This document shows, one piece after another, positions 27,401 to 39,844 of a stretch of 64,000 bases of DNA. The notes beneath the pieces are model-generated. The model was not told where the DNA came from. It worked only from the letters and a program-made list of their open reading frames with translations, and searched no databases. Numbering within the stretch: position 1 is the first letter of the stretch; every line of letters begins with the position of its first letter. Position numbers and translations under genes: made by a program. The stretch comes from Phoronis australis (lineage: Eukaryota > Phoronida > Phoronidae), in contig NMRA01000312.1 of NCBI GenBank assembly GCA_002633005.1, positions 205,850 to 269,849 on the forward strand. The letters run 5' to 3'.

Positions 27401-28949
27401 CATCCTTTAATCAATATCTCAGTTTAAGGCTATTTGGGGTAAAGATTCTCAATTTCCATTTTATATTCATCCATTCTTAGGCGTTTAAGTGTCTTTTAAA
27501 TGGAATCTTCGACCATGGTCCCAGACTGAGGTATAAATATGAATTACAGAGCGTCACCATAACTGAAATTTTATTGCAATGTCAACAAAAAGTGTGTATC
27601 GCTGTTGATATGCTATGCGTGCAAATACAGCTTTAAGAATCTCCAGTATACATTATGGAGTATATTAATTTGATCTTTTGATAGATAGCTCGGTTGTCAT
27701 AGTTATTAGTCTACGGTAATTTGAAGCCATGATAGATATTTCGCTGGGGCCTTCGTTTACTTAAGTTTAGCTAGAATATGTTATCGATCGAATCGGTGAA
27801 AATGTCGCAAACTGTGAAGTCCAGTCGTGGCATAGCTGTCTCAAAAAGATGTAGGTAGAGCCCAATAACGGACGGTGATGCTGACAAAATGGGCTGCTTC
27901 TAGGAAGGAGCTGGCGTCACTCTGTTTGCCGATAAAGGTTAGAAATATTTGGTCAAACAACAACTATGATTATCGGTTGGTCATCGTACTGCACAATTAT
28001 GTATACCTTGACGTCTGGCCGCATGGAAGAATAGCGAATGATGGTGTTGGATGTGAACAGGTACAACAAATTATTGTCTGAAGGTTCGACGCTTCAGTGT
28101 TATGTTATTATTTTTGTTCCTTATATAGTGGATTATGTGCAGCCTAACCCTTAATGCTGTGGGAAACGTTCTCTACACACAGCCCTTATGGATGATCAGC
28201 GCCCGTGGAAGGTTATTTTAAAACGTGTTTACATTATTCTTGGTATACAGGTAGGGAAACCGTTACGAGGCCTTTTGAAACGAGACATAGTTTTGGCTTA
28301 ACCAAGACTGATGTTTGTTCGGAGTGTCACATCTGTTTACTTATGTCATTATTTCGCTTATCGACAAGCATGAAAACAGTTAACGGCGTGTGAAGTTGTG
28401 GATTTTTGTTTCTCGATTGATTCACTGTGCTGAGGTTCACAACTCAGACTGACTCGTACCTCGATAAAACAAGATGGCTATGAATCATGTTAATGACAAC
28501 AGATTTGGTCGATGAACCCAAAGTGATTATTTCTAATGGACGGATGAGTGGATACTCTTGGTAAATTGCGTTCAAAGGCTTGTTAAAGCGACCATTATCG
28601 ATACAATTATGCATGAGATCTTATATCGCATTATTCGCGAATATATCTATTGAATGAATTTTGTCTGGTTTCGTGTGTTTTGTACGAAATCTTGATGACA
28701 TGTTTAACTGAAAACTCAAAGTGTTAGCTGTCTATGCTCTTTCTCGCAACAGCGAAGTTCAAGTCCATCTGGCAGTATTCTGACCTTAATAAAACCACAC
28801 AGGGTAAAATGATAAAGGTATGCAAAAACTTCATAGCTTAAGACAAAAATATGTTTCCAATAGAACGCTTATCATGTGGCGTTTTCTTTTTTTCTGCAAA
28901 GAACCAAATTAAGGCAAATTTACCTCAATTGATGTGGAGTTTAAGCCTG
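24463..28949. other. No gene seen
   Basis: Short open frames only (the longest 87 codons at 26203-26466, +). None has a recognisable domain and no phased exon pair was found. Confidence 0.45.
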
Positions 28950-28985
28950 TAAAGATTCAAAGACTTTTAAGTCTTTGAATCTTTA
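28950..28985. repeat. Perfect palindrome with 17-bp arms
   Basis: The arms TAAAGATTCAAAGACTT and AAGTCTTTGAATCTTTA are exact reverse complements separated by two T residues. The structure could extrude as a cruciform or, if transcribed, form a stable hairpin. No coding sequence is nearby. Confidence 0.95.
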
Positions 28986-29390
28986 GAATTAAAATTTTTC
29001 GTGTATTTTGTAACCACAAAAGAAGAAACTGGTACAAACAGTCTGTTTCACTTTCGATGAGATAAGTCAATAATTGCTTGTGATGTGGTAATTGAAATTT
29101 TATTCAACTTTCTGAAAAACGTGCCGAATCGTTGTCCAGTGACATCTCGTGATAGGTTGGGCGGCGAAAATGTTAGCAGTAAAATCTTGTTGGTTTTTAT
29201 TGCCAGTACTCTTGTAGCCAGTCCACTTACTTTAGAGAACACACAGGGGTAAGAGGCCTTTGTTTATCGTCACATTATCAATTTATGGCATAGAGTGAAA
29301 GTGATTTAGCATCAATTTCGCTCGAAAGCCATTCGGGTGGCAAGGGAAAAAGTAACTGCTGGCGAAAATATCTACTTTCTGGACAGCTCG

Positions 29391-29490
29391 AGAGAGAGAG
29401 AGAGAGAGAGAGAGAGAGNNNNNNNNNNNNNNNNNNNNNNNNNNNNNNNNNNNNNNNNAGGGAGGGAGGGAGGGAGGGAAGGACGGAGGG
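29391..29490. repeat. Purine microsatellite with assembly gap
   Basis: A (GA)n run is followed by 40 Ns (29419-29458) and then (GGGA)n. The true length of the repeat is therefore unknown. It lies about 0.9 kb upstream of the channel start codon. Confidence 0.95.
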
Positions 29491-29652
29491 AGCCATATTG
29501 TTCCTGAAAAAATCTCGGTTGTGTTTTGTTAGAATCACCGATTTTGTGGAAAACCAGACCTCAACAAGCTTTCATCCACTAAGCTGCTTATTGAACGGTG
29601 CCATTTGAATCTCCAGGTCTACAGTCTTTACCATTTGGTAATGATATGTAAA

Positions 29653-29772
29653 AATTCCCCCCTTTCGTCCCTCCCGCCCTCCATCACTCTCCGCTCCCTC
29701 CCTTCCAGTTCCTCCCTCGTACCCCGTCCCTTCCTCCGCCCCTCGTTCCCTTTTTCCCTCTTTCTCTCTTTT
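29653..29772. repeat. Polypyrimidine tract, about 120 bp
   Basis: The plus strand is almost entirely C and T (CCCTCC/CCTTCC words). It is the strand-opposite of the purine tract at 29391-29490. The overlapping open frame 29605-29895 (Ser/Pro/Leu-rich) is an artefact of this composition. Confidence 0.9.
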
Positions 29773-30367
29773 GCTGTTTACAAAATTATAGAAAATTTAC
29801 CGTTTGTGGTCTTGCTTATTTTACGACCGAAACAATCAGCAAAAACAGCTTTTCCGATAGCTAATATTTTCACAGTATCTTTATTGAATAATTAGCTTAA
29901 GCGAGATTCAAATTTTCCGCACCTTAATGAATTCTTGTCCAACTAAATCCATTATTAAATTGCATTACATAAAATCTAATTATACATTTTAAGAATTAAT
30001 ACGGTCTGTGCTTTGGCGCCTTGTGATTTTATTGCCAGCTTGCCATTGTTAATCGATCATTAATTATTTTTCAGTTGGTCTCGATGATGTTCGAAAAGTG
30101 CACATCGGAATCTCATGTATTAATCTCGTTAACGGAGGTTCCACAATGCTGTTCGTGACTTCCCTCATCCTGTGAGATGGGCTTTATACTTTTATACTTT
30201 CAACCAGTTGCGGCAGACGGCCAGGAAGTGATTTGAAGGCTTAAAGCATTGTTTTAGCTGAATTGAAAATATCTTTAGACTCTTCGGGCAAAGGGATTCG
30301 GAGGAGTTCGTTGTTTTGTCTCTGGTCTGATTGTTCCAGGCATCAGTTAAACACGTAAAAGGTTACC
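29773..30367 (+). other. Sequence upstream of the Shaw coding start
   Basis: This should hold 5' UTR and possibly promoter. A pyrimidine-rich stretch ending TTGTTCCAG at about 30339 could be a 3' splice site for a non-coding upstream exon. No TATA box or initiator can be assigned with confidence. The start codon context GTTACCATGA is a good animal initiation context. Confidence 0.4.
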
Positions 30368-30877
30368 ATGACGGACGCGGACAACCGTGTTGTGTTAAAT
30401 GTAGGCGGGATACGACACGAGACGTACAAAGCTACGTTGAAGAAAATTCCAGCCACAAGGCTGTCGAGGCTAACTGAGGCATTGGCAAATTACGATCCAG
30501 TTTTGAACGAGTATTTTTTCGACAGACATCCAGGAGTTTTTGCGCAAATTTTAAATTATTATCGCACAGGAAAGCTGCACTATCCGACCGATGTGTGTGG
30601 CCCGTTGTTCGAGGAAGAATTGGAGTATTGGGGTCTGGACTCCAACCAAGTAGAACCGTGCTGTTGGATGACTTATACGACTCACCGAGACACGCAAGAG
30701 ACACTCGCTATACTGGATAATCTAGACCTCGATACAGACAAGCCAACGGATGAGGAGATTATGAAAAAATTCGGACTCGAAGAGGAGTTTCAAATGGGAA
30801 ATTTGACTCTCTGGCAAAAAGTACAACCAAGGATATGGGCTCTTTTTGACGAGCCAAATTCATCGACTGCAGCCAAA
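30368..30877 (+). CDS. Shaw: Shaw/Kv3-type K+ channel, exon 1 (T1 tetramerisation domain)
   Basis: It encodes residues 1-170 of a voltage-gated potassium channel subunit of the Shaw (Kv3/KCNC) family. The start is the ATG at 30368; there is no long N-terminal extension. The cytoplasmic T1 domain runs from [13 protein letters not shown] (about 8-20) through [24 protein letters not shown] (given in parts: FFDRHPG 50-56, [11 protein letters not shown] 63-73). The interface zinc signature H-x5-C-x20-C-C of non-Shaker Kv channels is complete (H71, C77, C98, C99). The exon ends at AAA|GTAAGT in phase 0 just after [10 protein letters not shown]. Kv3 genes of other animals break at the same place before S1. 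Frames continuing past 30877 read intron. Family assignment is near certain; the orthologue name is inferred from similarity. Confidence 0.97.
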
Positions 30878-33800
30878 GTAAGTGAAATTATTTCAGGCTA
30901 TTTGTAAGTTGCTATGTTACGTTACTTTTGCGATTTTTCCATCTTAGCTGGAACTGCATCTGTGTGATTCTTAATTTTCACATTGAGATAAACTGTTTTT
31001 GGAATACGTTCTCTGATTCACTGCGTCACTTTGAAATTGTTATCTCTCTCTGTGTTTTACTAATTCTGGAAATATTCACGTGTCAGAAAAATATCAGTGT
31101 AGCCTAGAGCTCCAAATGCAAAGACCAGGTTTATACAGACAATTTTGTTTCTACGTGATGAACGAAGTTCGACAGCCAGAACTCAGACTGGGAAGCTCCC
31201 TTGCAAAAATATCTTATGGACTAAACGCCGAAAAACTTACCTACCCAAACACAATCAATCAAGTTTGATGAATATCTGCCATTAGTCACTGTCTGGTGAT
31301 ACGGACGTTTAGATCTTATTGAAAGCACGTTTAGTCTTTTACACTCTTCTCACAAAAGCTTTTGCCCTCACAGGGTGCTCACAAACTAAAAAATCTAGAG
31401 TTTTCGAGGTCATTTTTCCGGAAATGGCCGAGTGGTTACGATTTTTTGTTCTCGAATAGAGCCATCGCTATTAGACACGCACCTGATATTTACAAAATAT
31501 TGATATTTTGCGGTTCCGTGTCAAAACACTTTTTGCCCAACAGAGTTGGAAGCAGGTGGCTTACAAACATATTGTGCAAGTGTTCAGGTGTTTTTTTTTT
31601 TTTTAAATTGCGTGTAGTTCTTGTTTGTGATGAATTCTTATTCCCCTACAATCCAGAGNCTTAACCCCCCCCCCCCCCTTCTGGCCTCGATACTGGATCT
31701 GCGGCTCGACCTCCTGGTCATGTCAACTGTGAGTTGACGAAGTTGACATTCTTTTTCGGTAAATATTCAAACGGTAAACATAGTTGCATCATTGACAAAT
31801 ATAAATTAATGATAAATATGCCGTGGTATCAATCGTGTAAAGTGAGCTTACAATCCGGCAAATCAACTGCTACAGACCGTGTCGAGCATTCTTTAGTAAA
31901 CGTAAATGAAGGGAACAAAGTCTGTCGTTTTTTCTTTCCGAAGAGGTTTTCTTTTCTCTTAAGTTTTACTGATATTCTATGTTGAGAACCCTTCTAACTT
32001 GTTATCTGTCCTTCTTCGCACCGTTTTTGCAATGACAATGTTAGATCTCAGGGGCAATTAAAGTTACGGGTTCTGCACTTCTTTGGGGCTGTAGTCTGTG
32101 CATTGGCGGAATTTTCTCTTGTTTTACTTTTCCGTCGATAGTATATACATCCTGATGTCCGTGGCTACGTTTACGTCAGCTGCAGGACTACGTAATATGT
32201 TGATAAGGCTCTTGTTTAATGATTCCCCAAAACTACGTCATTTGCTAAGGCGGCCTTTTTGTGTTAACCTTCGCCCAACCTTCACTGCTCTGAAATGGGA
32301 AATTCGGTTTGGAAAAATAGTTTACTGACATCACTTCTGGGCCACAGTAATGATAAAAAATTAAAAAGAACCACGACCACAAAAAATTCATTACGAAACA
32401 ACACGACGTTTAGCTTTGTTAAAAACATGTCGCAGCTGAGTCTGATTCTAGGAAATACATTTCACTGTTAGACTACCATTTATTTGACTTCATACCTTAA
32501 TTAAAGCTCACATGTGAACTTACACGGCTACTGAATAGGATATCCGTCCCTTGATAACCAACTCAGGCCAGTACTTAATCTCTTCGCAAACTTTCATCAT
32601 CATTGAGTAAACTTAAGCCGTCTATCTCTTAGTGCGTAAGAGCCATGTTATTTATCCTACTGGCTGTAATGACTGTGAACTGTGATGCCTTTTATATTTG
32701 TCTTAACCAAAGAAAGCTTAGCGATCGCCCGAAAGAACATCGCGCCTTAGTCGGAAGTAACGTATTCAGGCGTTGTTCAGAGACTGGTCAATCGGCTGAT
32801 ACTGATCACCTCATACATCCATAAAAAACCATCCATCAACGAATTAGTGACAATAAAAGAAGACCACTCCAGGTTCACTATTCAGTGAAACCAGGCCTCT
32901 TTAAATCTGCAGCTATGGTAACCTAATGGTTGTATCTCTTGTGTACTGGGGATCAGCTGACCTAGTGGAACACTTGGTGTTTATCTGCACTCACCTGGTG
33001 ATGCTTTTAGTTAATATAACGAAACGTTGGTTATCTTCGTGATTGCGGTTATTTTAAATTTGTACATATTTCGTATTCCACTTTTCGTTCTCGTATTGCA
33101 CTAATTTTTGTTACAACAAATATGCCGTAATTACAATTTGAAAACAGAATCCGTCCTATATATAAAATATTTACAGTCAAACACAAATTTTAGGGTCGTT
33201 CGCGCGAAGGGAAACCTATTAAATGTAGGTTACGAATAACCACGCGAACATTGAATAGCAATCGATCAGACTGTTTTAGTTTTATCGTTTTCACCTGAGT
33301 TCATTGAGCTATGCAAGTATCAATATCCAACATGTTCGATCAATATCTTCTACCAAAATCTTCGATTTTCTAATGCTTTGTGTGTGTGTGGTTCGAAAGA
33401 CTGTCACACCTAAACAGTATTCTATAAGCTTTCATCGGTACAATAACCCAACGATACTATAACTGTATGTTACAATCGGCATTGTTATTGCTTTGGTTTT
33501 ACATTTGATCGATCTATTTGGTGGTGTGACATCACAAAATGACCACAGTCTCACTTAGCTATTGTACAGAAACCAAAAAAGTAATTGTGTGCTCCCCAAC
33601 GAGACCAATAATTTATAACTGGAGAAAATAAATTGGCCAGAAATGATAAATCAGAAAGCTAAAACAGTAACTGAATAGCTACTTCTCACGGGACTTTCCT
33701 CCAGCTGTGTAGCAACATGTCGAGCAAAGCAGGAGATGTTTAATATTTATTCGCAGACCGACCACTGAAAACTGAAATTTTAATGGACAGGTTAATTTTG

Positions 33801-33912
33801 ATTGACGAAATCAATAAATTTACCACACAAAACAAAAAGATTCAGTTAGAAAGTACCTGTTGAAAATTTGAAGCATTCGATTGATTGGCAAAGAGTGGAG
33901 TGGTTTTCAATT

Positions 33913-34171
33913 GAACCCGAACAGACAATATTATCCGCTATGAACAACTGAACCCGAACAGACAATACTATCCACTATGAACAGCTGAACCCGAACAGAC
34001 AATATTATCCACTGTGAACAATTGAACCCGAACAGACAATATTATCCACTATGAACAACTGAACCCGAACAGGCAATACTATCCACTATGAACAACTGAA
34101 CCCGAACAGACAATATTATCCGCTATGAACAACTGAACCCAAACAAACAATACTATCCACTATGAAGCAGA
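33913..34171. repeat. Minisatellite, seven copies of 37 bp
   Basis: Seven contiguous units each begin GAACCCGAACAGACAATA and continue TATCCxCTATGAACAAxT. Units differ by one to a few substitutions, and the last is the most divergent. They lie inside Shaw intron 1. Confidence 0.95.
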
Positions 34172-37071
34172 GACCATCTGGTGTGAAAGACGGACTAAAA
34201 ATTGAATGATTTATTGGTTAGTACGCAATTAATATTTGCAGTGAACAGTCCGCGCAGCTTTTGAAGAGGACGTCGCTGCCAAACAAAACCACAGCAATCG
34301 TACCGAATGACAGTCGAACCATAGAAGTTATTCAGTGACAAAATATGTTTCTACCATTTTTCGTGTGGACATGTATCGTTAGTACTGTGACGGCAAAATG
34401 AATAGAGTAAGCGTTTGACAGGCGACACGATGACATTCAGTAACGCGATCTGAGATCGCAAGATGAAAAGGAGGCACACCTTTCTCGTCGCAATCCCGCC
34501 CTTCTCATTTATAAATCCGTACTTCCTATCTAAGGATCGCGTGATACAGACTACTTTCTTCCTTAAAATTCTAATTCGTTAGACAAACAGATAACAATTG
34601 AAGTATGGATCTTCATTTTAGTATTATTATATACGAATTTCAGGAAAGATGTGAACGTAGAATGTGTCATCTCGTACGTTGTTAAAACAATGTCCGGAAA
34701 AGAAGCGTGATTGTTTCTCTACGTGCGAACACTTCTTTCTGAGAGTAAGTGACGTCATGGATGATACACGCGACGAATCTGATGGATGAGTTTCTAGGCA
34801 AACTCAGTGCAGAAAGCTTTGGCATGCATTTACACTGTTGTGTTGTGCATGACGTGGTACTAAATATAGTGACTTGTACACCGCCGTCACGTGACCGGTG
34901 TCATAAAACGCGAGAATGGAATTGCGCCTGTCACGAGCAATATGCTGTAGCCATAGTAACTTTGTAATTGTAGTTAGGAATACAGAACAGGGTGGCAATT
35001 AGTTCGTTTTCACGTTATGTAAGTCGATTCCCCCACTGCGCTCAGTCAAGGCAAAGCTCGACTAACGACTGCTCAACGATTCTAGTGTACAAGCCCAGTA
35101 CTAGCAGAGATCGAAACACATATGGTTGAATGTGTTGAAAAAATTCAAGGGACATTTTCTCTCTGCCGTGGCTTGAACTTGAAAATTGTAAAATAGGCTA
35201 CTGGTCTAAAGAGTTTCTTGCTAAGACAACAGTTGCTTTCCACGAATCGAGAGATTATCAACGTTTGATACGCATGAGTGTGTAACCAGCACGAACTTGG
35301 TTGCATCTCCAAATTTACATTGCGTGTGATACTGGATGAAGGAGTAGAGCCAGAGACTATCCCAGTGCCTACCCTCTGACGTCACCACAGAAACAGAAAC
35401 ACAAACAGATACGCACGTAAATGTTGGAATGGTTGCCAACCCCGTCAAAACGAAGACTTAAAACATTTCATTATACACGTCACCGATAGCCTGGACGATC
35501 TGTTTGGGATCGAAATCATTTTCAATCGGCGTATGGAGGATTTGTGACATATTTTGCTTGGTTGAGTACCCTCGCTTATAATTGTTACGTGAGGGGAATG
35601 AAATGTGCAGTTAGTTTACTTTTAACCACTAAAAGAGTCTTTTGGCACTTGTCTCACTACAGCCGTTTCATCTGTTTCTTGTTTTTGCCCAAAGTATATA
35701 TTTACATCAGTTGTTTCAAGCTGACAATAAAACATGATGGCTATTTGTAGTTACAGAGAATGTACGACGGCTTAATTATTGCGTTGGCTGACGATTCACG
35801 AACAATATAATTTTTATCGATTGAGTGTGATTTCCCGATTATAAATGCGTCGGAAAATATTATTGTTACAACTGAAACACCACAGGCTTTTTTCACACAA
35901 CATTAATAGTACATGTCAATGTTATCATAGTCGAACGCCGTTCCGAGGTAGACCTTAGTTACAAGTTCTGTTTTTCCCTTGAGAAGCGTTGTAGTCGAAA
36001 AATACGGGAACATGTTTTTACTACACAGATACCTACTCGCCATGCAACGCGCAGTACAGCTAGCGCCATCTATTGAGAGAAACAAGAATAATCTTCTGGG
36101 GGCAGCTTATAATCTTATTATAGTTACCTTTATACCGTTATACCAGATATATCGTCTCTACTTGCTTTTATTTCTCCTTTATCTGAATTTTCCTTGTAAC
36201 GACTGACTTGTCATTTATTTCGAAAACCATTCCGATTCTCTTTTTTTGTTGAAACCTTTTGTTTTTGTTCTTTAATGCGATAGCACCATGAAGTTCGGGA
36301 AGAATAATCGGCGATGGATGGATTTACTCAAATTTGAAGCCGGTTACTTCGGCTTGGCCCATTACCCTATGACAGATAAGGCTCGAGGAAATGGCAGTCT
36401 GAACAGTGTGATCAGAAAAATGGGCATTAGTGAGATAGCGGTCCCATTTTTTTGACTACCAGGCAGAACCATTGTTTCAGTAGCGTCACCTATGGATCTT
36501 CGAACTTCTCATGGAGCAGTCACCAGGTGGCGAGACCGTCTCGTCCATGATTCTGCTGACCTGGATCTGCTTGGCTTTGCTTTTGATGCCCGAGTTACAA
36601 GATAATGCCATGTTTTTTACCTGAAAACACAGCCCGTGGAGATAATCCGACGGCATTACCAATATGCTCACATTGATTCCATGCCTGCACGCTCGATAAT
36701 GTAACAACATGTTTACGCAGACTCTGAAATAGTCAGTCCAACCCCAAAAAGAAACTGTCAAATAACACGTGGAAATCGATGGCACACAGCAAGTAGTTTA
36801 GCTAAGAACCCTTTTAAATCGAGCATATAAATCAATAAAAAATCAATAGTGAATGTGCCATTAACAGATGTGAAAATTTCATGTACAATAGGTGGATGCA
36901 TCAAAGAATGTGGAAATAACTAAAACCACAACTTCGTTCGTATTGACTAAAGTTGAAACCCCTAAGCACCTGGGTAGTCTTGCCTAACTTTAAGTAGGGT
37001 AATGAGCAAGCTCCTAAGTGGATGCCACCATTTCATGCCTACAACATTTACATGTAATGCATATTAACAAA

Positions 37072-37132
37072 TGGACAAGTCTGGTCCATAGACACTTAAA
37101 GTGCTATTGTTAGGTGTCTATGGTCTGTCCAC
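37072..37132. repeat. Short imperfect hairpin
   Basis: GGTCCATAGACAC and GTGTCTATGGTCTG-type arms, about 20 bp each, flank a loop of roughly 15 bases. It is within Shaw intron 1, about 560 bases before exon 2. It may be a foldback remnant. Confidence 0.6.
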
Positions 37133-37238
37133 TTTCTTTAAAGATACGCAAAGACTTGAAAATTTCTTTCACGAAGAACCTGTTGATCTATAAGATCGTG
37201 AGTTTAGCTTAAGGGTTTCGTGTAATGGAACCAATTAT

Positions 37239-37318
37239 GTGTCCAGCGCATGTCTAATGTGTCCTGCGCATGTCTAATGTGTCCTGCGCATGTCTAATGT
37301 GTCCTGTGCATGTCTAAT
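37239..37318. repeat. Four copies of a 20-bp tandem repeat
   Basis: The unit is GTGTCCTGCGCATGTCTAAT. Copies one and four differ at single bases (AGCGC, TGTGC). It lies inside Shaw intron 1. Confidence 0.95.
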
Positions 37319-37689
37319 GCACCACAAAAGACACCGGCCGTCTGCACTTTTTTCGTTCCTGTTGGGAGTGAAAACGAAATCTGCTTTTGAAAAACAATCG
37401 TCACTGCAAAAGCATTTGAGAAAGTATATATTAAAATTGATTACAAATCAATATTCTCAATCAGATAAAAAGTTGAAGGGTTCCGTATCTTTCTATATCT
37501 TGCATTTGGTGTCGCGTTTGATGAATTGATTGCAGAGCCAATGAGAAGGTATGACCAGAGAGTATGCTCAACTTTTTCTAAGTTTTCTTTGGTGTGGCCG
37601 AACGTCAGTAATTGTTTCACTTTAAAATTAATCGAAATTTTATAATGTCGTTTGTTTACAGCACAATTATTCAAACTAATATTTTGTAG

Positions 37690-38602
37690 ACCATCGGAGT
37701 GGTTTCCGTCTTCTTCATCGTCGTATCAATCTTATCATTTTGCCTCAAGACACATCCGGGCATGCGCGTCCCTCATATCAACAACATTACAGTGAGCACA
37801 GTAAACGCCAACGACTCATGGACTTTAGAAAAGAAGAGCACCGAACCTCACAAAGCCTTTTTCTACATCGAATGTGCCTGCAACGCCTGGTTTACCTTTG
37901 AGATAATTATACGATTCATTGTGGCACCGAATAAATTCAGCTTTTTAAAGGCGCCCGTGAATATCATCGATTTCGTGGCTACTCTTTCGTTCTACTTGGA
38001 TGTTCTGTTGTCGCGACTCAACAACGGATCGGATATTCTGGAGTTCTTTAGCATAATTCGTATCATGAGATTATTCAAACTCACTCGCCATTCTCCGGGT
38101 CTCAAGATCCTCGTTCACACATTCAAGGCGAGTGCAAAGGAGTTGAGTTTACTCGTGTTCTTCCTGGTGATTGGCGTAGTGCTATTCGCGGCACTTATCT
38201 ATTACGCCGAACGTATCCAATACAATCCCACCAATGACTTTGATAGCATCCCTCTCGGATGGTGGTGGGCCATCGTTACTATGACTACCGTTGGATACGG
38301 CGACATGACGCCAAAGACATACGTGGGAATGTTGGTTGGTGCCCTCTGTGCTCTGACAGGCGTATTAACCATTGCGTTGCCGGTGCCTGTTGTCGTCAGC
38401 AACTTCGCCATGTTTTACTCGCACACTCAAGCCCGTTCCAAACTGCCAAAGAAGCGAAGAAGAGTTCTTCCTGTGGAAGCGGTACGTCCGAAAGGGCAGA
38501 ACCAAAATAGGATGGGCGGTGGACCAGGGGGACCGATGGCCAATAGACGCATGAACGCCATCAAGGCCAACCATCCTCTCGATACCAAACTCAACAGGAT
38601 AG
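37690..38602 (+). CDS. Shaw: Shaw/Kv3-type K+ channel, exon 2 (S1-S6, pore, proximal tail)
   Basis: It joins exon 1 in phase 0 (TTTTGTAG|ACC) and encodes residues 171-474. S1 is about 171-192. The S1-S2 loop has two N-glycosylation sites nine residues apart (N202-I-T, N211-D-S), the spacing known in Kv3. S2 is about 226-249, S3 about 258-278 and S4 about 288-310. S4 reads [14 protein letters not shown], with four positive positions; the two outer arginines of vertebrate Kv3 are Ser and Glu here, as in insect Shaw. S5 is 322-343. The selectivity filter is TMTTVGYGD (367-375), and S6 contains the PVPVVV gate (401-406) and NFAMFYSH. The basic segment [13 protein letters not shown] (421-433) is a Shaw hallmark. 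The exon ends ATAG|GTAAGT in phase 1. It is a plasma-membrane K+ channel acting as a tetramer. Confidence 0.97.
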
Positions 38603-39080
38603 GTAAGTAACTGGTGAACGTTTCTTGAATTTTTCTCGGTGTCGTTAATTACGTCATCTCACTTATACTCGTCAACTGAAACCCACTGTTCCTTTCCGAC
38701 CGTAAGTGTAACTAACTTCTGGCTTTTGTAAGCTTTTTGTGATGTAGGTTCCGACTAAACAGTCGTACATATAAATGCACCCTGTCATTATCAAACAGTA
38801 ACTTTAAGATACATAAGAAAGGCAGACCTTAAGACATGAAACGATGACGACAGACAATTGACTCGGTATTAGGCCTTTTACCCAGCGGCACACAATATAA
38901 TTCAAATTAAGCGTTGGTCAATCATGCAAGATTATATCCTCATAAATAGTAACAATCGATGACCACATAATCCGATTCATTCCGGCCCTTTAAATCTCAC
39001 AAAAAATAAACCTCGTTCCGTAGCTTAAAACAATCAGCTAAAACCCTATTGGCGTGCTTGATTTGATTTTCTTTCAGTAT

Positions 39081-39844
39081 GGAAAGGGCAAAAATTGTGA
39101 AAAGGAAAACCAATCTTGTTTTGTAAAATCAACTCTGTTTAATAAATTCAATCGTATTTAAAATATAATGAAATCCTATTTTATAAATTTAATACTACTT
39201 TAAAAATCATTCCTGTTTATTCTATGTAAAACAACCCTGTTTAGAAGCAAACCTGTTTCGGAGAATCGAGCGTGTTTAATAAAATTGAGCCTATTTCGTC
39301 AATCCTGTCGGCGATTCCTAAAACTAATCCCGCTATGAAAGGGTAGTAAATGCCGCATCACTAACACCGGTAATTCCAAGTTAGGCAGATCCAAAAGCCT
39401 TGATACGAATGCTCAAGCTTGTATACATTTCCATCATAAAAATCGTCTGCAAGAATCTGTTCTTGAATATTTTAAATTTCATTGACGATCGAGCGTCAGG
39501 CTGGGCTCTGCCATACTCAGTCACGTGATAAACTAGTTTCGCTTCCCACCGACATGATTTGCAAAATAGGATGTTCGAAACAGCATAATTTTCTATTTAA
39601 ACACGATCGATTTTGCGAATGTTGACTGGGATTGAATTGATGAGTGTAGCATGATTCTTTAAAACAGCATCTGAATCTTCTAAACAGGATGAATTTTGAA
39701 TTGAATTTTCGAAATAAGATGAATTGGGTTGAATTAATTAAACAGAGTTGAATTTACGAAGTAGGATTTAATTATATTTTAAATAGGATTTGAATTAATT
39801 AAATAGTGTTGAATTTTTCTTTTTACACAATTTCTGCTCTTTCC
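39081..39844. mobile_element. Inverted-repeat element built of degenerate short units
   Basis: The ends GGAAAGGGCAAAAATTGTG (39081) and CACAATTTCTGCTCTTTCC (39844) are terminal inverted repeats. The left arm (to about 39330) is a series of units of roughly 20-25 bp on the theme AATCCTGTTTTATAAAATT. The right arm (from about 39640) carries the reverse complement theme, GAATTxxTTAAACAGGAT. A unique centre of about 300 bp separates them. It is non-coding and lies within Shaw intron 2. The superfamily is unknown. Confidence 0.75.

Larger units (their letters stand above)
30878..37689 (+). other. Shaw intron 1
   Basis: A 6.8-kb intron bounded by GTAAGT and TTTTGTAG. It contains a C run next to an N at about 31659-31678 with a nearby GGATCTGCGG motif (another small-element end), the 37-bp satellite, the 20-bp repeat and a short hairpin at 37072-37132. 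The open frames inside (for example 31362-31664) have no recognisable domain. No alternative coding exon was identified. Confidence 0.85.

Noticed and set aside
29605-29895. Ser/Pro-rich 96-codon frame
   Set aside because: Produced by the polypyrimidine tract.
30432-30704. 90-codon frame on the minus strand
   Set aside because: It is a shadow of Shaw exon 1, which is unmistakable on the plus strand.
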